The notes under the pieces are model-generated. The model saw nothing but the letters and a program-made list of their open reading frames with translations, was not told where the DNA came from and made no database searches. This document shows positions 15,626 through 23,840 of a stretch of DNA of 23,840 bases, in pieces (within the stretch, counting starts at the first letter, position 1; each line of letters starts with the position of its first letter). Origin of the DNA: a virus. Made by a program: the position numbers and the translations under genes. The stretch lies in the IMG/VR virus record IMGVR_UViG_3300024518_004286, positions 1-23,840 of that record; one strand, 5' to 3'.

Positions 15626-17566
15626 ATGAACATTCGTAATATATCACATTTTGAAGGTTTGGATACTTCATCAGGCAGAGGCAAAGCGTCTTTGTTTACT
15701 CTGCTAGAGGCGAAGAATATTCGCACCCATAACGGCGAAGCAGTCAAGCGTAAAGGGCAACTTTATATATACGACGAAGAGCATGAACTCGATGGCGAAA
15801 TCAATAGTATATACCAGTATAGTAGAGATGCTCTAGATACCAGCGAAACTCCGCCTGTTGAAACTGTGTACAGAGAGTATGTAGTATCCATTACGCATGA
15901 TGATGGCACGATAGATTATTACGGGTGGGATGGAGAAGCAGCTAGCACAATTGATCGTATCAACGAAACGAGCGAAGAAGTAAGAATCGAAATGACATCT
16001 GATGATATGTGGTTGGCTCAATATAATGGGTGGGCGTGGGTAACTAATGGCTTAGATGCGATGTACAAATACGATGGCATTGATTTTCTAAAGGCGGGCA
16101 TTGCCGCACCGACGCAAGCACCAACATTTGCCAGAACTGCCAACCCACTAACACCTCAATTTAATTCTCCATTTTTTAGAAAGTATAAATATCGATGGAT
16201 AAGAATTGTTCGCGATGCTGACGGTATATACGAATATACTGCATCGCCATTCAGCCCAGAGTCAGTATCGCCTGATTTTCAGGGCAAGACAATGACGGTG
16301 ACGTGCCAAAATTCTACAGATGAGCAAGTTAATTATATAGAACTTTACGGAACATTAGGCGGAGAGGATGCGACAGGACAAGATCTTGATGGTGGAACAT
16401 GGTACAGAATAGATGCGGCACAAGGTGCGGGCAATGTAAATTATTCTGGAATGGATAATGATTTGGCCCCATCTCATACGGATATATATCCCGATGGTTA
16501 TTTAGATGGCGTTACATTCGAGGCAGACATTAGCGAACTATGGGATTCTTCTTTCGATCAACCTTACGCCATATACCATCCAGAACTTGATACCGCAAAT
16601 ACTTGGCGCAATCCACCAGAAAGATTAAAGTATATTACTTATTATAAAGATAGGCTGTACGCCGTGAGTGCGGCCGATAGATCCCGACCTCTTTATAGCG
16701 ACTTGGCAGAGCCGGAGTCCTGGCATTACGATAACTGGTTGGAAGTAAGAGTAGACGGAGGAGGATTTGTCACCGGATTTGTCGCTCACGGCAACAGCCT
16801 TTACATATTCAAAGATAGAGAAGTATGGGCATTGACTGGAGATCCAGATGCAAGCCCAACACTACAAGCTTTATCTGGTGGCGAAAGAACCGGTAGTCAA
16901 ACAGAAATAGGGATAGGGTGTACCGCTCCTCGCTCCATTGCGACGTACGGGGAGGATTTGATTTTATTTTATTCATCGCTGTATGGAGTTTATAAAATTC
17001 AAAATGGACAAATTCTTCCAGTATCGCAAGGGCAGGATATTCTCGGCTTGAGTGATGATACTTCTGGCGTAGTATGGGTTGATAATAAAGGCGAGGTATT
17101 CTACACTTTATCCCCTCCATCTGGCGATGCTTGGGTGTTACATATTGGTAAAGGTTTTTGGTGGAATGATGAAAATATCAATGTCGCTTGTTTTTGCGTC
17201 GATAGAGATGGCCGCATTTTGGGTGGCTCTGGCGGTTTTGTCAACCGCTATTATCATCCAGACCAAACTGATGATAACGGGGTCTTATATTTCGGAGTTC
17301 TTAAAACGGCGTGGCTAGATTTGCGTCGCGCCAACGAGGATGCAATACTTCGCAAACTCCAGGTACAGAAAAAAGATTTACATCAAGGATGTTTTGTAAT
17401 AGCCGAGAACGAGAGTGGCGATGAATATGCCTCTAATATAGAATCGGATACCAGATTCTTTGGAATTGATAATGTTAGTGGCCGTTTATTTTCCTACACC
17501 TTTACTTGGCTTGAAGGAATTATCGAATCTGTTACATCGCATTACAGACGGAGGCGAGGACATTGA
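15626..17566 (+). CDS. Tail nozzle-like beta-propeller protein
   Basis: The protein has 646 residues. The N-terminus, FEGLDTSSGRGKASLFTL then AKNIRTHNGEAVKRKGQ, has the layout of phage tail proteins that begin 'GL..., N, xx-G-xx-RxG'. Later repeated blade-like units include KYRWIRIVRDADGIYEYTAS, LKYITYYKDRLYAVSAADRS, TGFVAHGNSLYIFKDREVWA, and APRSIATYGEDLILFYSSLY, typical of nozzle or tail-tube proteins related in role to T7 gp12. The protein follows the adaptor, as the nozzle does in SU10-like and T7-like phages. The final part has Leu/Arg motifs (WLDLRRANEDAILRKLQVQ) before a beta end. No catalytic site is evident. Assignment is by layout and order, not a checked alignment. Confidence 0.6.
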   Translation: MNIRNISHFEGLDTSSGRGKASLFTLLEAKNIRTHNGEAVKRKGQLYIYDEEHELDGEINSIYQYSRDALDTSETPPVETVYREYVVSITHDDGTIDYYGWDGEAASTIDRINETSEEVRIEMTSDDMWLAQYNGWAWVTNGLDAMYKYDGIDFLKAGIAAPTQAPTFARTANPLTPQFNSPFFRKYKYRWIRIVRDADGIYEYTASPFSPESVSPDFQGKTMTVTCQNSTDEQVNYIELYGTLGGEDATGQDLDGGTWYRIDAAQGAGNVNYSGMDNDLAPSHTDIYPDGYLDGVTFEADISELWDSSFDQPYAIYHPELDTANTWRNPPERLKYITYYKDRLYAVSAADRSRPLYSDLAEPESWHYDNWLEVRVDGGGFVTGFVAHGNSLYIFKDREVWALTGDPDASPTLQALSGGERTGSQTEIGIGCTAPRSIATYGEDLILFYSSLYGVYKIQNGQILPVSQGQDILGLSDDTSGVVWVDNKGEVFYTLSPPSGDAWVLHIGKGFWWNDENINVACFCVDRDGRILGGSGGFVNRYYHPDQTDDNGVLYFGVLKTAWLDLRRANEDAILRKLQVQKKDLHQGCFVIAENESGDEYASNIESDTRFFGIDNVSGRLFSYTFTWLEGIIESVTSHYRRRRGH

Positions 17567-17808
17567 GAATTTTCCACCCAGATGTAGATTGGCGACGAGT
17601 TGTAACGCATATTCCGCATGGTGTTTTTTCTGTTGTAATGATTTGCGAAGGATGGCGAGGTATTGCAATAGCTATTGTACATGCCTATTGGTTTATTCGA
17701 TACGAAGAAAACGAGGATAAGCACACAGGCGATCAGGCATGGAAAGATAAGCTAGGGGCAATTATTGGATTGGTTGGTGCGGCGCTAGTTTGGAGGGTAT
17801 TATTTTGA
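17563..17808 (+). CDS. Small two-segment membrane protein, TTG start
   Basis: TTG at 17563 overlaps the previous TGA (TTGA), with GGAGG at 17550-17554 at an 8-base spacing. The 81-residue product has VVTHIPHGVFSVVMI and WRGIAIAIVHAYWFI as a first hydrophobic region and LGAIIGLVGAALVWRVLF as a second, with an acidic loop (YEENEDKHTGDQAWKDK) between. I recall similar small phage membrane proteins with a HIPHG start and a Y-E-x-x-E-D-x-H loop. A holin is one reading, but no endolysin is adjacent, and a tail-associated membrane protein is equally possible. Confidence 0.65.
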   Translation: MRIFHPDVDWRRVVTHIPHGVFSVVMICEGWRGIAIAIVHAYWFIRYEENEDKHTGDQAWKDKLGAIIGLVGAALVWRVLF

Positions 17809-17948
17809 ATACGAAAAAAATGATAGGACATCTCAGTAAACGGCATAGTGCGCCAGCTCGCAAACAAACTATAACAAGACGAGCAGCAGTAGCGGCGGCG
17901 ACTCTTAATCAAACAATTGTAATAAGACAGGAAAGGAGTGGAAGATAA
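17805..17948 (+). CDS. Small basic protein, TTG start
   Basis: TTG at 17805 overlaps the previous stop (TTGA), and GGAGG at 17792-17796 lies 8 bases upstream, the same arrangement as in the gene before. The frame runs to TAA 17946-17948 and gives 47 residues with 11 Lys/Arg and one acidic residue (for example HLSKRHSAPARK, ITRRAAVAAATLN). An in-frame ATG at 17820 is a weaker alternative. It may bind nucleic acid or be an ejected/packaged basic peptide. No family is recognised. Confidence 0.6.
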   Translation: MNTKKMIGHLSKRHSAPARKQTITRRAAVAAATLNQTIVIRQERSGR

Positions 17949-17950
17949 CG

Positions 17951-18661
17951 ATGGCTATAGCTCCAGCATTGGCTTCGATATTATTAAAGAGCAGCATGGC
18001 CAGAGAGCCAGAACCTCTTCCGTTTGGTTTCGATCCTCTGAACGATTCGGCTGTGCGCGCATCGATGGAAAGTCAAGGATTGGCCATACCGATTCAAAAC
18101 GCTCCCGGATCAGATGTTCCTCAAGTACAGGTAGGCGCGCAACCGACCCCGATAGTTGGATTGCCCGGTCGAGGTGCAAAGATAGAAGAGGCGGCTAGGC
18201 AGGAGTTTCGGGCTAGTCAAGCGTCCATAGGGGCGCGCTTGGCGGCTGCGTTACGGGCTTCGGACATTGACGCTGCCTCCAGGGGCGTCCTAAGATCTGG
18301 CGGCCAGCAGGGGCGACGTGACGACCTCCGTATTGCCGCCATACAGGCCGGCGCACAGGCGCAGGGTAGTATAGCATTGGACAAATTGGGGCTGGAGCAA
18401 AGGGCAAAAGAAGCCCAGGACAGGTTCGATCTGACGGTCGCGCAGCTTAATGCACAGAAGTCTCAGGCTACAAATCAGCTTTATACGGAAGTAGCAAAAC
18501 TGATGATAAAGAGTACTCCCGATCTTTTTAAGCTTTTTGGTGTTGGCAATCAGGATAACTTAGGCGTGGGCGATCAATCGCTACCTATTGGTTTTCTTGA
18601 TGATTTTGGTGTAGGCACTCCAGAATTGTTTGACTCATTCGATGTCGGCGGTACAGCATAA
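17951..18661 (+). CDS. Internal virion/ejection protein candidate (gp14-like position)
   Basis: The protein has 236 residues. It is Ala/Gln/Gly rich with a long helical core from about residue 78 to 180 (KIEEAARQEFRASQASIGAR, SQATNQLYTEVAKLMIKS), a Gly-rich break at SRGVLRSGGQQGRR, and a Gly/Leu/Phe-rich end (FGVGNQDNLGVG, FDDFGVGTPELF). The order after the nozzle and before two larger proteins matches where podoviruses place the small pore-forming ejection protein (T7 gp14). GGAAG at 17940-17944 is 6 bases before the ATG, and AAAGGAG is a little further upstream. The stretch about 18180-18440 is much GC-richer than its neighbours. Function is inferred from context. Confidence 0.55.
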   Translation: MAIAPALASILLKSSMAREPEPLPFGFDPLNDSAVRASMESQGLAIPIQNAPGSDVPQVQVGAQPTPIVGLPGRGAKIEEAARQEFRASQASIGARLAAALRASDIDAASRGVLRSGGQQGRRDDLRIAAIQAGAQAQGSIALDKLGLEQRAKEAQDRFDLTVAQLNAQKSQATNQLYTEVAKLMIKSTPDLFKLFGVGNQDNLGVGDQSLPIGFLDDFGVGTPELFDSFDVGGTA

Positions 18662-18675
18662 GGATGTGATTATAA

Positions 18676-19839
18676 ATGGGCAAATCTAAAGAATTGAGTT
18701 TTGAGCCTAGTAGAAAATTATCTTTTTTAACCGGACTTCTTCAAGGTATAGGCGAGTTAAAAGACGAAAGAGAGGCGCAAGAAACGGCGGCAGCCAAACA
18801 GCAAAACGCTTTACTGCCTCACCTGTTAAGACAGATGCAGTTTCAGCAAACGGAAACTCGAGAGGCGGAAGAGTTTAGAAGTGATATAAATTTGCGCCTT
18901 AGAAAAGAGGGGCGCGAGCGGGAAGAATTTCAGCAGACTTTTCAGTTCAAATTAAAAGAATTTGATTACCAAAAGGAAAGTGATAAATTACAGCGTGAAT
19001 TTCAAATTGGGATTACTAATTTAGAGCAGCAAGGACGATTGACCCAAGATAATATTAATCATATGTTTACGCTGAAAATGCAAGAGATGGCAAATAAAGC
19101 CGCAGAGATTAGACAAAACGATCAGCAACTTTTTCTGAGCCAACAACAAGATGATAGGCAAACATTTGAAGAGCGCCAGCGAGTGAAAAGCGGAGGCTTC
19201 ACAACGGCGGAGCGTGAAGCAAGCCAATCATTCAAGGAAATAGAAAATCAGCTAGATAGAGATTTACAAAGAGACTTGCGCGGTAAAGTGTTTGAAGATG
19301 CGGAGCAGGTAGTTTTAACCAATTACCAAAATGCTGCACAAGAATACAAAGATGTTATTAACTTGCTTGCCAATCCTGTAAATCTTGAGAATGAGTTTTT
19401 GAACAAACAAGCAGTAGTGGCTGCCGATGAGATGGCTAGATGGGGCGAACAGCTAATCCCTGTATATGAATCCAGAGGGCTTGCACCACCTTTAATACCT
19501 CCGACAATACAGCCGTTTGAAGATCGCGGGAAAGGTATTTTCAATCTCGAAAGAGATCAACCATTTGGATTTCTTCCGCGATTAGAAGTACCAACGGATG
19601 TCGAAACTGTTGACAAGCCTATCGAGGCTGTAGAAACAAAAGCTAGTCAAAAAGTATCCGCAGTTGAAAAAGAACTAACAACAAGTGGTGATGAGTTCAA
19701 TCAATATGTGCAATCACTTCAAGCGCAGATGAAACAGCAAAAGAAAAAAAGTATTAAATTAGATGATCGAAGTAGAAAAATATTATTAGAAAAGGGGTTT
19801 GATACGGATGCCATCGAAAGAGCAGCCAGCGGTCGGTAA
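18676..19839 (+). CDS. Coiled-coil internal virion/ejection protein candidate
   Basis: The protein has 387 residues. Residues about 30-210 are extremely rich in Gln, Glu, Arg and Lys with heptad-like spacing (RKEGREREEFQQTFQFKLKE, QEMANKAAEIRQND, DDRQTFEERQRVKS), a long coiled coil. After residue about 230 a less charged region with Pro follows (YESRGLAPPLIPP), and the C-terminus is again Lys/Gln rich (QAQMKQQKKKSIKL). The gene lies between the small ejection candidate and the 1245-residue protein, the place of T7 gp15-like proteins. Its end overlaps the next gene by 32 bases from ATG 19808. AAGGA at 18660-18664 precedes the start. No motif proves the role. Confidence 0.6.
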   Translation: MGKSKELSFEPSRKLSFLTGLLQGIGELKDEREAQETAAAKQQNALLPHLLRQMQFQQTETREAEEFRSDINLRLRKEGREREEFQQTFQFKLKEFDYQKESDKLQREFQIGITNLEQQGRLTQDNINHMFTLKMQEMANKAAEIRQNDQQLFLSQQQDDRQTFEERQRVKSGGFTTAEREASQSFKEIENQLDRDLQRDLRGKVFEDAEQVVLTNYQNAAQEYKDVINLLANPVNLENEFLNKQAVVAADEMARWGEQLIPVYESRGLAPPLIPPTIQPFEDRGKGIFNLERDQPFGFLPRLEVPTDVETVDKPIEAVETKASQKVSAVEKELTTSGDEFNQYVQSLQAQMKQQKKKSIKLDDRSRKILLEKGFDTDAIERAASGR

Positions 19840-22800
19840 TCTTTTTCCAGAAGAAGAACCGGCAATAGGTAGTTTATTTTCCGAAGAAGAACCGGCGACA
19901 GGCAATCTGTTTCCGCAAGCATCACAGGAGCGTCTAGGCGATATACCAGAGCGTTTGGATGCTGTTGCTCCGGAACAAACTGTGCCGTTAATCATGCAGG
20001 GTGGCGAAGAAACGTTGACTACATCTTTCGGGAAACAAGCTTTGGGCTCGTTTTTGAGTAATGTTATTAAAGCAGCGCAACTGGCAGATACTCCAAGAAG
20101 AATTACATCTAATATTCAAGAGTTAGAAATGCGGCATGGAACACCTATTCTTTTTAGAGCGGGAGAAACTGTTTTCGGAAAAGGGATACCGCACGAAGAG
20201 TTAGTACAAGCCTTTATCGATGGATGGCATGGCGAAGAATATTCAACCGTTGCCGAGCGCGCCGCAAAAATAGCTCTACCAGGCACACTCTATCCTAAAG
20301 TGGAAAAATGGATTGATAATCATGAGCGTTTTCCTGGTACACATATTAGAGTAGAGCCTTTTGTTACGGCTGGTGAATTTACTATCAATTTTGGTGCAGA
20401 TTTATTGTGGGATGCTTTCTTTTGGGGAGGTGTGGGTAAAGCGGTTCTCAAAACTCCAGGCATTAGAGGGCTCTTTAATGATGTGCCAGATAGGATATTG
20501 CATAAAGGTTTTCAAGAATCTGTAAAGTGGAAAATAAATAAATACCAGATGTTTGATAATGTTGTAAATAACTTATCGAACGCTGGCAGATATGTTGGCA
20601 AAAATGGCGAGCGCGTTGGTAAGGTGTGGGCTGATGACGCGGCGGAGATAGCGGAAGTATGGGGCAAGGAATACGCCTTTAAACCGATACAAGGAGTATG
20701 GCCGCACGAACCATCGATAAAGGAATCTATCGAGCTTGCATCGCGTCGCGGTATTCCTGTAGAGTATGTGGACGATTTGCCAGAAGGTACTGTTGGTCGG
20801 TATAGCTATGTGCACAATAGTGAAGGGGATATTCTTAGCAAGAAGATAAAAATGTCTACTAACGCTAAGGATAAGTTGGGTAAGATATTAGATTTCATTC
20901 CGGATTGGACAATATCGACAGAAGGTCAAGTGTTTCTGCATGAACTTGGACACGATGTTTTTGTTACATCGCCAGTAGGGGCGCAAAATGCGTGGAAAAA
21001 TCATATTGCCGATGCGAGACGCGAAATCTTAGAAGGGGCTAATGTAAAATACGATTTCGGGCCGGATAGCCCTCTAACGGGAACTAAAAAAGCATGGTGG
21101 ACAGTTGGTGCAGAAGAGGTGGACGAGAAAGAAATCGTAGAAAAATTCAGTACAAAATACGGCTTCACTGTTGCCAGCCCGGACGAAGTATTTTCTGATA
21201 TATTCGCCTTGATGAATAGCGGAGATGCTGGTAGGATTCACAATAGAATGGCCGCCGCGTACATAGACTTTATGAAAGCATCGGATGTTCCCTATATCGA
21301 TGTAAATGATGTAAAGAAAACTTTAATGGCTAGAGAGTTTATAGAGCAAGTTACCAGTTCTACGGTAAAAAAATCAGGCTTTGAAGGCGGGGCAGACATA
21401 ACCGTTAAGCCTTTTGTGAGTAAATCTAAATTGAATAAACAAATCGAAGCAATCAATCATGGTAGGCTTGTAAAGCTAGATGAATTAACACCACATCAAA
21501 TACAATCCGTAGCTGCTGATATTACAGTTGCCGCCAATGCCCCCAAAAACTTTAGTGCATGGGTATCTGCCGGGAGTATGGGTGGTATTCCATCGTGGCG
21601 TATGTATGAAATAATGGGCATACCGGAGGCCTACAAACTAATAGACGATGCTATGACTGTATCTACTATAGCTCATGCCAAAAGATCTGATTGGGTGTTT
21701 AATATGAAAAAACAATTCAAAAAGAATTTTGGCGAAACGTGGACAGACGATAGCATATACGATGATATAGCATCTCGGTTTGCAGATGAAGGGCCGGAAG
21801 CAATACTTGAGGGTGCAGAAGATGTTAGTCCAGAAATTATATCTTATATTCGTTCGGCTGTTGAAGCCGATAGAGATTTGCACTGGAATCCAATGGCAGA
21901 CATTTTAGAAGAGGCGGGCCTAATAGGCAAAGGACTTGATATTGATGATTTGCCAGCACGTCATGAATTTTACTTTCATAGAAGAAATTTTAGGCATGAT
22001 ATTATAAAACGCATTGGAGCTGGCAAAGGAGTGCTACCATCTGATTACAGAATACAAAGAGCTATGGCAAAAAAACTTCCAAAGGGTGTATCTGCACCAG
22101 AGGTAATTGCGCGCTCTGCTAATGAAAACGTATTCAGAAGAGACTGGTCTAATATTACTTCGATGGCCTATCGAGAATCTTTACGAAAGGTTTACTTTGA
22201 GCCAGCCGCATCGCGCATGGATGGCATACTAAATTTACTAGATGGTGCTGTCAAAGATGAGGCTAAAGAATATTCTACTAACTGGATTCGCCATGTGCGC
22301 GGTATGCCATCGACATGGGATTCTAAATTAAACAGATTAAATAAAAAAGTATTTGGCCCGGCTTATTCACATGTATTTGGTAAAGAAATGAGCGAGCGTT
22401 CATTTGAACGATTTGCAGGAGAAATGCGAAAACTTGCTTACGGAGGTACAATAAGTTTCAATACGCGCTCGCTGATTAAGCAGGGATTTCAATCTCAACT
22501 AACAATTGCGACCATCGGAAATAAAGCCACTTTAGCTGGATGGGAATCTATGTTTACGCCCGGAGGCAAGCAGCTTCTTAAACATTTTCCAGTTACCGTC
22601 GGTGGGAATAGATTGGCTATGTCTAGTTTTGATATATCTTCTAAAGAAGGATTGAGTAAACTAACAACAACCTATGCCAATGCGATTAAATTTGGGGCCA
22701 AACCATTCTCTGCTGTTGATATGTATATGAATGTAGCTGGCGCGGGTAATGGTGCATTGTTTTATATTGCTAATAATTCACAAGCTAATCTTAATCGAGT

Positions 22801-23545
22801 GATAGAGTACGCTGCTAAAAAATCTGTTCAGAAAAAATTAACTCCACAAAATTTTTGGGATACATTGGCAAGCATGGCGGATGACGGACTAATAGATGAC
22901 TGGATTGATATGGCAAATAGGAATATAAAGGTTACGCAATTCTCTTATAATCCTTGGGATATGCCAGCGCATCTATGGAGTGCGGTAGGGAAAAACACTT
23001 TACAATTCACCAATTGGCCTTCTCATTTTTTCGGTGCATTTATACCACAAATGTATCGACAAGCAGTAAAGGGCGTGAATGTATTTGGATTACGATCAAC
23101 GGCCGCACAGAGGATAGCTCCATTTTCTTACATCACCAAGATGGCAGCTATTTCTGCTGTTGCTCGCGGTATGGGATACAACATGGATTATCTTGCAGTT
23201 ACCGGCCCATTACCTACGGGGCGCGTTGGAGGATTTTTTGAATTACCTGTACCGGTTACGCCATCAACAGAGATGGCTATTGTATTAGGCAATATAGCGG
23301 TAGGTGCATTGGAATCGATAGGCGAACAAGATTCAGATAGATTGAAAAGTGGTATTAAATCTTTGCCAAAAGCAATGCAGCCGTATATTTTAGCTGGCAA
23401 TACGTTGTCTCGAATCAATACTGTACGAGTCGGAGAAGCCCCTATAGATTTTATCTTTTTGCCAAAAACAAGAGAGCAAAAAAGAGAAGCCACATCCTTA
23501 GAGAGGCTTCCCGGATTGCGTACAGGATTGGAACCTTTGGATTAA
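19808..23545 (+). CDS. Large ejection protein with metallopeptidase-like domain
   Basis: The product has 1245 residues from ATG 19808; the in-frame TTG at 19799 is closer to the GGGG run but leaves too little spacing. The acidic N-terminus holds an 11-residue repeat (residues 4-36). Around residues 333-383, GTVGRYSYVHNS and a strand lead into VFLHELGHDVFV, with His378, Glu379, His382 as a zinc-site HExxH and Asp383 after it. SPDEVFSDIFALM (Glu460) could give the third ligand. I know HELGH sites in 'polyvalent' phage proteins. The remaining 780 residues are helix-rich, with LPKAMQPYILAGNTLSRI near the end, like long internal virion proteins of podoviruses. The enzyme could cut peptidoglycan cross-links, host proteins or virion proteins; none of these is shown. 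Confidence 0.65.
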   Translation: MPSKEQPAVGNLFPEEEPAIGSLFSEEEPATGNLFPQASQERLGDIPERLDAVAPEQTVPLIMQGGEETLTTSFGKQALGSFLSNVIKAAQLADTPRRITSNIQELEMRHGTPILFRAGETVFGKGIPHEELVQAFIDGWHGEEYSTVAERAAKIALPGTLYPKVEKWIDNHERFPGTHIRVEPFVTAGEFTINFGADLLWDAFFWGGVGKAVLKTPGIRGLFNDVPDRILHKGFQESVKWKINKYQMFDNVVNNLSNAGRYVGKNGERVGKVWADDAAEIAEVWGKEYAFKPIQGVWPHEPSIKESIELASRRGIPVEYVDDLPEGTVGRYSYVHNSEGDILSKKIKMSTNAKDKLGKILDFIPDWTISTEGQVFLHELGHDVFVTSPVGAQNAWKNHIADARREILEGANVKYDFGPDSPLTGTKKAWWTVGAEEVDEKEIVEKFSTKYGFTVASPDEVFSDIFALMNSGDAGRIHNRMAAAYIDFMKASDVPYIDVNDVKKTLMAREFIEQVTSSTVKKSGFEGGADITVKPFVSKSKLNKQIEAINHGRLVKLDELTPHQIQSVAADITVAANAPKNFSAWVSAGSMGGIPSWRMYEIMGIPEAYKLIDDAMTVSTIAHAKRSDWVFNMKKQFKKNFGETWTDDSIYDDIASRFADEGPEAILEGAEDVSPEIISYIRSAVEADRDLHWNPMADILEEAGLIGKGLDIDDLPARHEFYFHRRNFRHDIIKRIGAGKGVLPSDYRIQRAMAKKLPKGVSAPEVIARSANENVFRRDWSNITSMAYRESLRKVYFEPAASRMDGILNLLDGAVKDEAKEYSTNWIRHVRGMPSTWDSKLNRLNKKVFGPAYSHVFGKEMSERSFERFAGEMRKLAYGGTISFNTRSLIKQGFQSQLTIATIGNKATLAGWESMFTPGGKQLLKHFPVTVGGNRLAMSSFDISSKEGLSKLTTTYANAIKFGAKPFSAVDMYMNVAGAGNGALFYIANNSQANLNRVIEYAAKKSVQKKLTPQNFWDTLASMADDGLIDDWIDMANRNIKVTQFSYNPWDMPAHLWSAVGKNTLQFTNWPSHFFGAFIPQMYRQAVKGVNVFGLRSTAAQRIAPFSYITKMAAISAVARGMGYNMDYLAVTGPLPTGRVGGFFELPVPVTPSTEMAIVLGNIAVGALESIGEQDSDRLKSGIKSLPKAMQPYILAGNTLSRINTVRVGEAPIDFIFLPKTREQKREATSLERLPGLRTGLEPLD
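19817..19915 (+). repeat. 33-bp (11-residue) tandem repeat at the ejection-protein N-terminus
   Basis: Two full copies, 19838-19870 and 19871-19903, encode NLFPEEEPAIG and SLFSEEEPATG. A partial copy before (EQPAVG) and a partial copy after (NLFPQ) flank them. The 14-base string GAAGAAGAACCGGC is identical in both copies. Third positions differ elsewhere, so the repeat is under protein-level selection or has drifted since duplication. Confidence 0.8.
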
Positions 23546-23552
23546 AACTCAG

Positions 23553-23741
23553 CTACTGCTGCTCCTCCTTTATGCTATTTACTAAACCAGTTAATTCGTC
23601 ACTGATTTTATCTAGTTTAGCTATCAAATCTGAATAACGAATAACGTTCAGTGGTGAATTTAACCTCTTGCCAGCCAACTGCTCTAGTTTGATTTTTATA
23701 GCATTAGTGGTGTTTAGTGGAAATATAGTTTCATACAACAT
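23553..23741 (-). CDS. Small hypothetical helical protein on the minus strand
   Basis: The protein has 62 residues and starts at the complement of 23739-23741, directly after the stop of the next minus-strand gene. A GGAG lies 3 bases upstream, inside that gene's end. Residues about 35-62 (RYSDLIAKLDKISDELTGLV) have a heptad-like pattern and could form a short coiled coil. It converges on the long + strand gene with 7 bases between the stops. No family is recognised. Position suggests the tail end of another operon. Confidence 0.6.
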   Translation of the reverse strand: MLYETIFPLNTTNAIKIKLEQLAGKRLNSPLNVIRYSDLIAKLDKISDELTGLVNSIKEEQQ

Positions 23742-23840
23742 CTACTCCAGCACTCCTTTCAAATCTTTAATATTAAATATAGCGTACACCTCTGGATGGC
23801 CTAGATACGTAAAGGTGATGGCCGGTATTCCGTGACCATA
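23742..23840 (-). CDS. C-terminal fragment of a minus-strand protein, cut by the window edge
   Basis: Reading leftward from the last base gives 32 residues (YGHGIPAITFTYLGHPEVYA, then IFNIKDLKGVLE) ending at a TAG (complement of 23742-23744). The beginning lies outside the window. Codon content is sensible and the stop touches the next start, which is the usual arrangement in this phage. The family cannot be told from so short a piece. Confidence 0.55.
   Translation of the reverse strand, partial: YGHGIPAITFTYLGHPEVYAIFNIKDLKGVLE

Noticed and set aside
17563-17808. Calling the TTG-started membrane protein a holin
   Set aside because: Size and topology allow it, but there is no adjacent endolysin and no holin-specific signature.
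22954-23241. 95-residue + strand frame inside the large ejection gene
   Set aside because: It lies wholly within the coding frame of the large gene and has low-quality composition.
1-23840. CRISPR array, tRNA genes, insertion sequence or attachment site
   Set aside because: No regularly spaced direct repeats with unique spacers, cloverleaf-like segments, transposase motif or flanking inverted repeats were seen.

Overview
The window looks like the virion-structure region of a tailed, short-tailed (podovirus-type) phage or prophage, probably of a Gram-negative host and probably metagenomic. This rests on gene content: portal, scaffold, HK97-type major capsid protein, an SU10/gp4-like adaptor, a nozzle-like protein and a run of large ejection-protein candidates. 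The genes are tightly packed on the + strand with ATGA, TAATG and TTGA overlaps and AT-rich codon use. No terminase, replication, integrase or lysis gene was recognised, no tRNA or CRISPR array was seen, and no gene-free stretch exceeds about 110 bases.

Layout. Positions 1-4326 hold adhesin/baseplate-like genes: a 5'-truncated fibre-like protein, a 113-residue unknown, a small Ig-like protein, two tandem paralogues and a larger multi-domain protein. Positions 4342-9704 form the head block: portal, FmdB-type zinc-ribbon protein, small membrane protein, acidic scaffold-like protein, major capsid protein and a decoration-type protein. The decoration gene is bracketed by two strong hairpins. Positions 9765-10687 hold an unknown protein and another copy of the fibre-associated module.

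Positions 10688-14630 are a five-gene, strongly AT-rich cassette between head and neck genes: a GT9 (heptosyltransferase-type) glycosyltransferase, a class I SAM methyltransferase, a TylF-type methyltransferase, a deoxyhypusine-synthase-like protein and a PAPS-type sulfotransferase. All five are translationally coupled or nearly so, suggesting one unit that builds, methylates and sulfates a sugar on the virion or the host envelope. This cassette is the most unusual part of the window.

Positions 14823-17566 encode the neck and tail (adaptor, a 31-residue membrane peptide, nozzle-like protein). A TTG-started membrane protein and a TTG-started 47-residue basic protein follow. Three candidate internal/ejection proteins (17951-23545) come next. 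The last is about 1245 residues, with a HELGH metallopeptidase-like site and an 11-residue repeat at its N-terminus. Beyond 23545 the strand switches: two small minus-strand genes, one running off the window, mark the end of the late operon.
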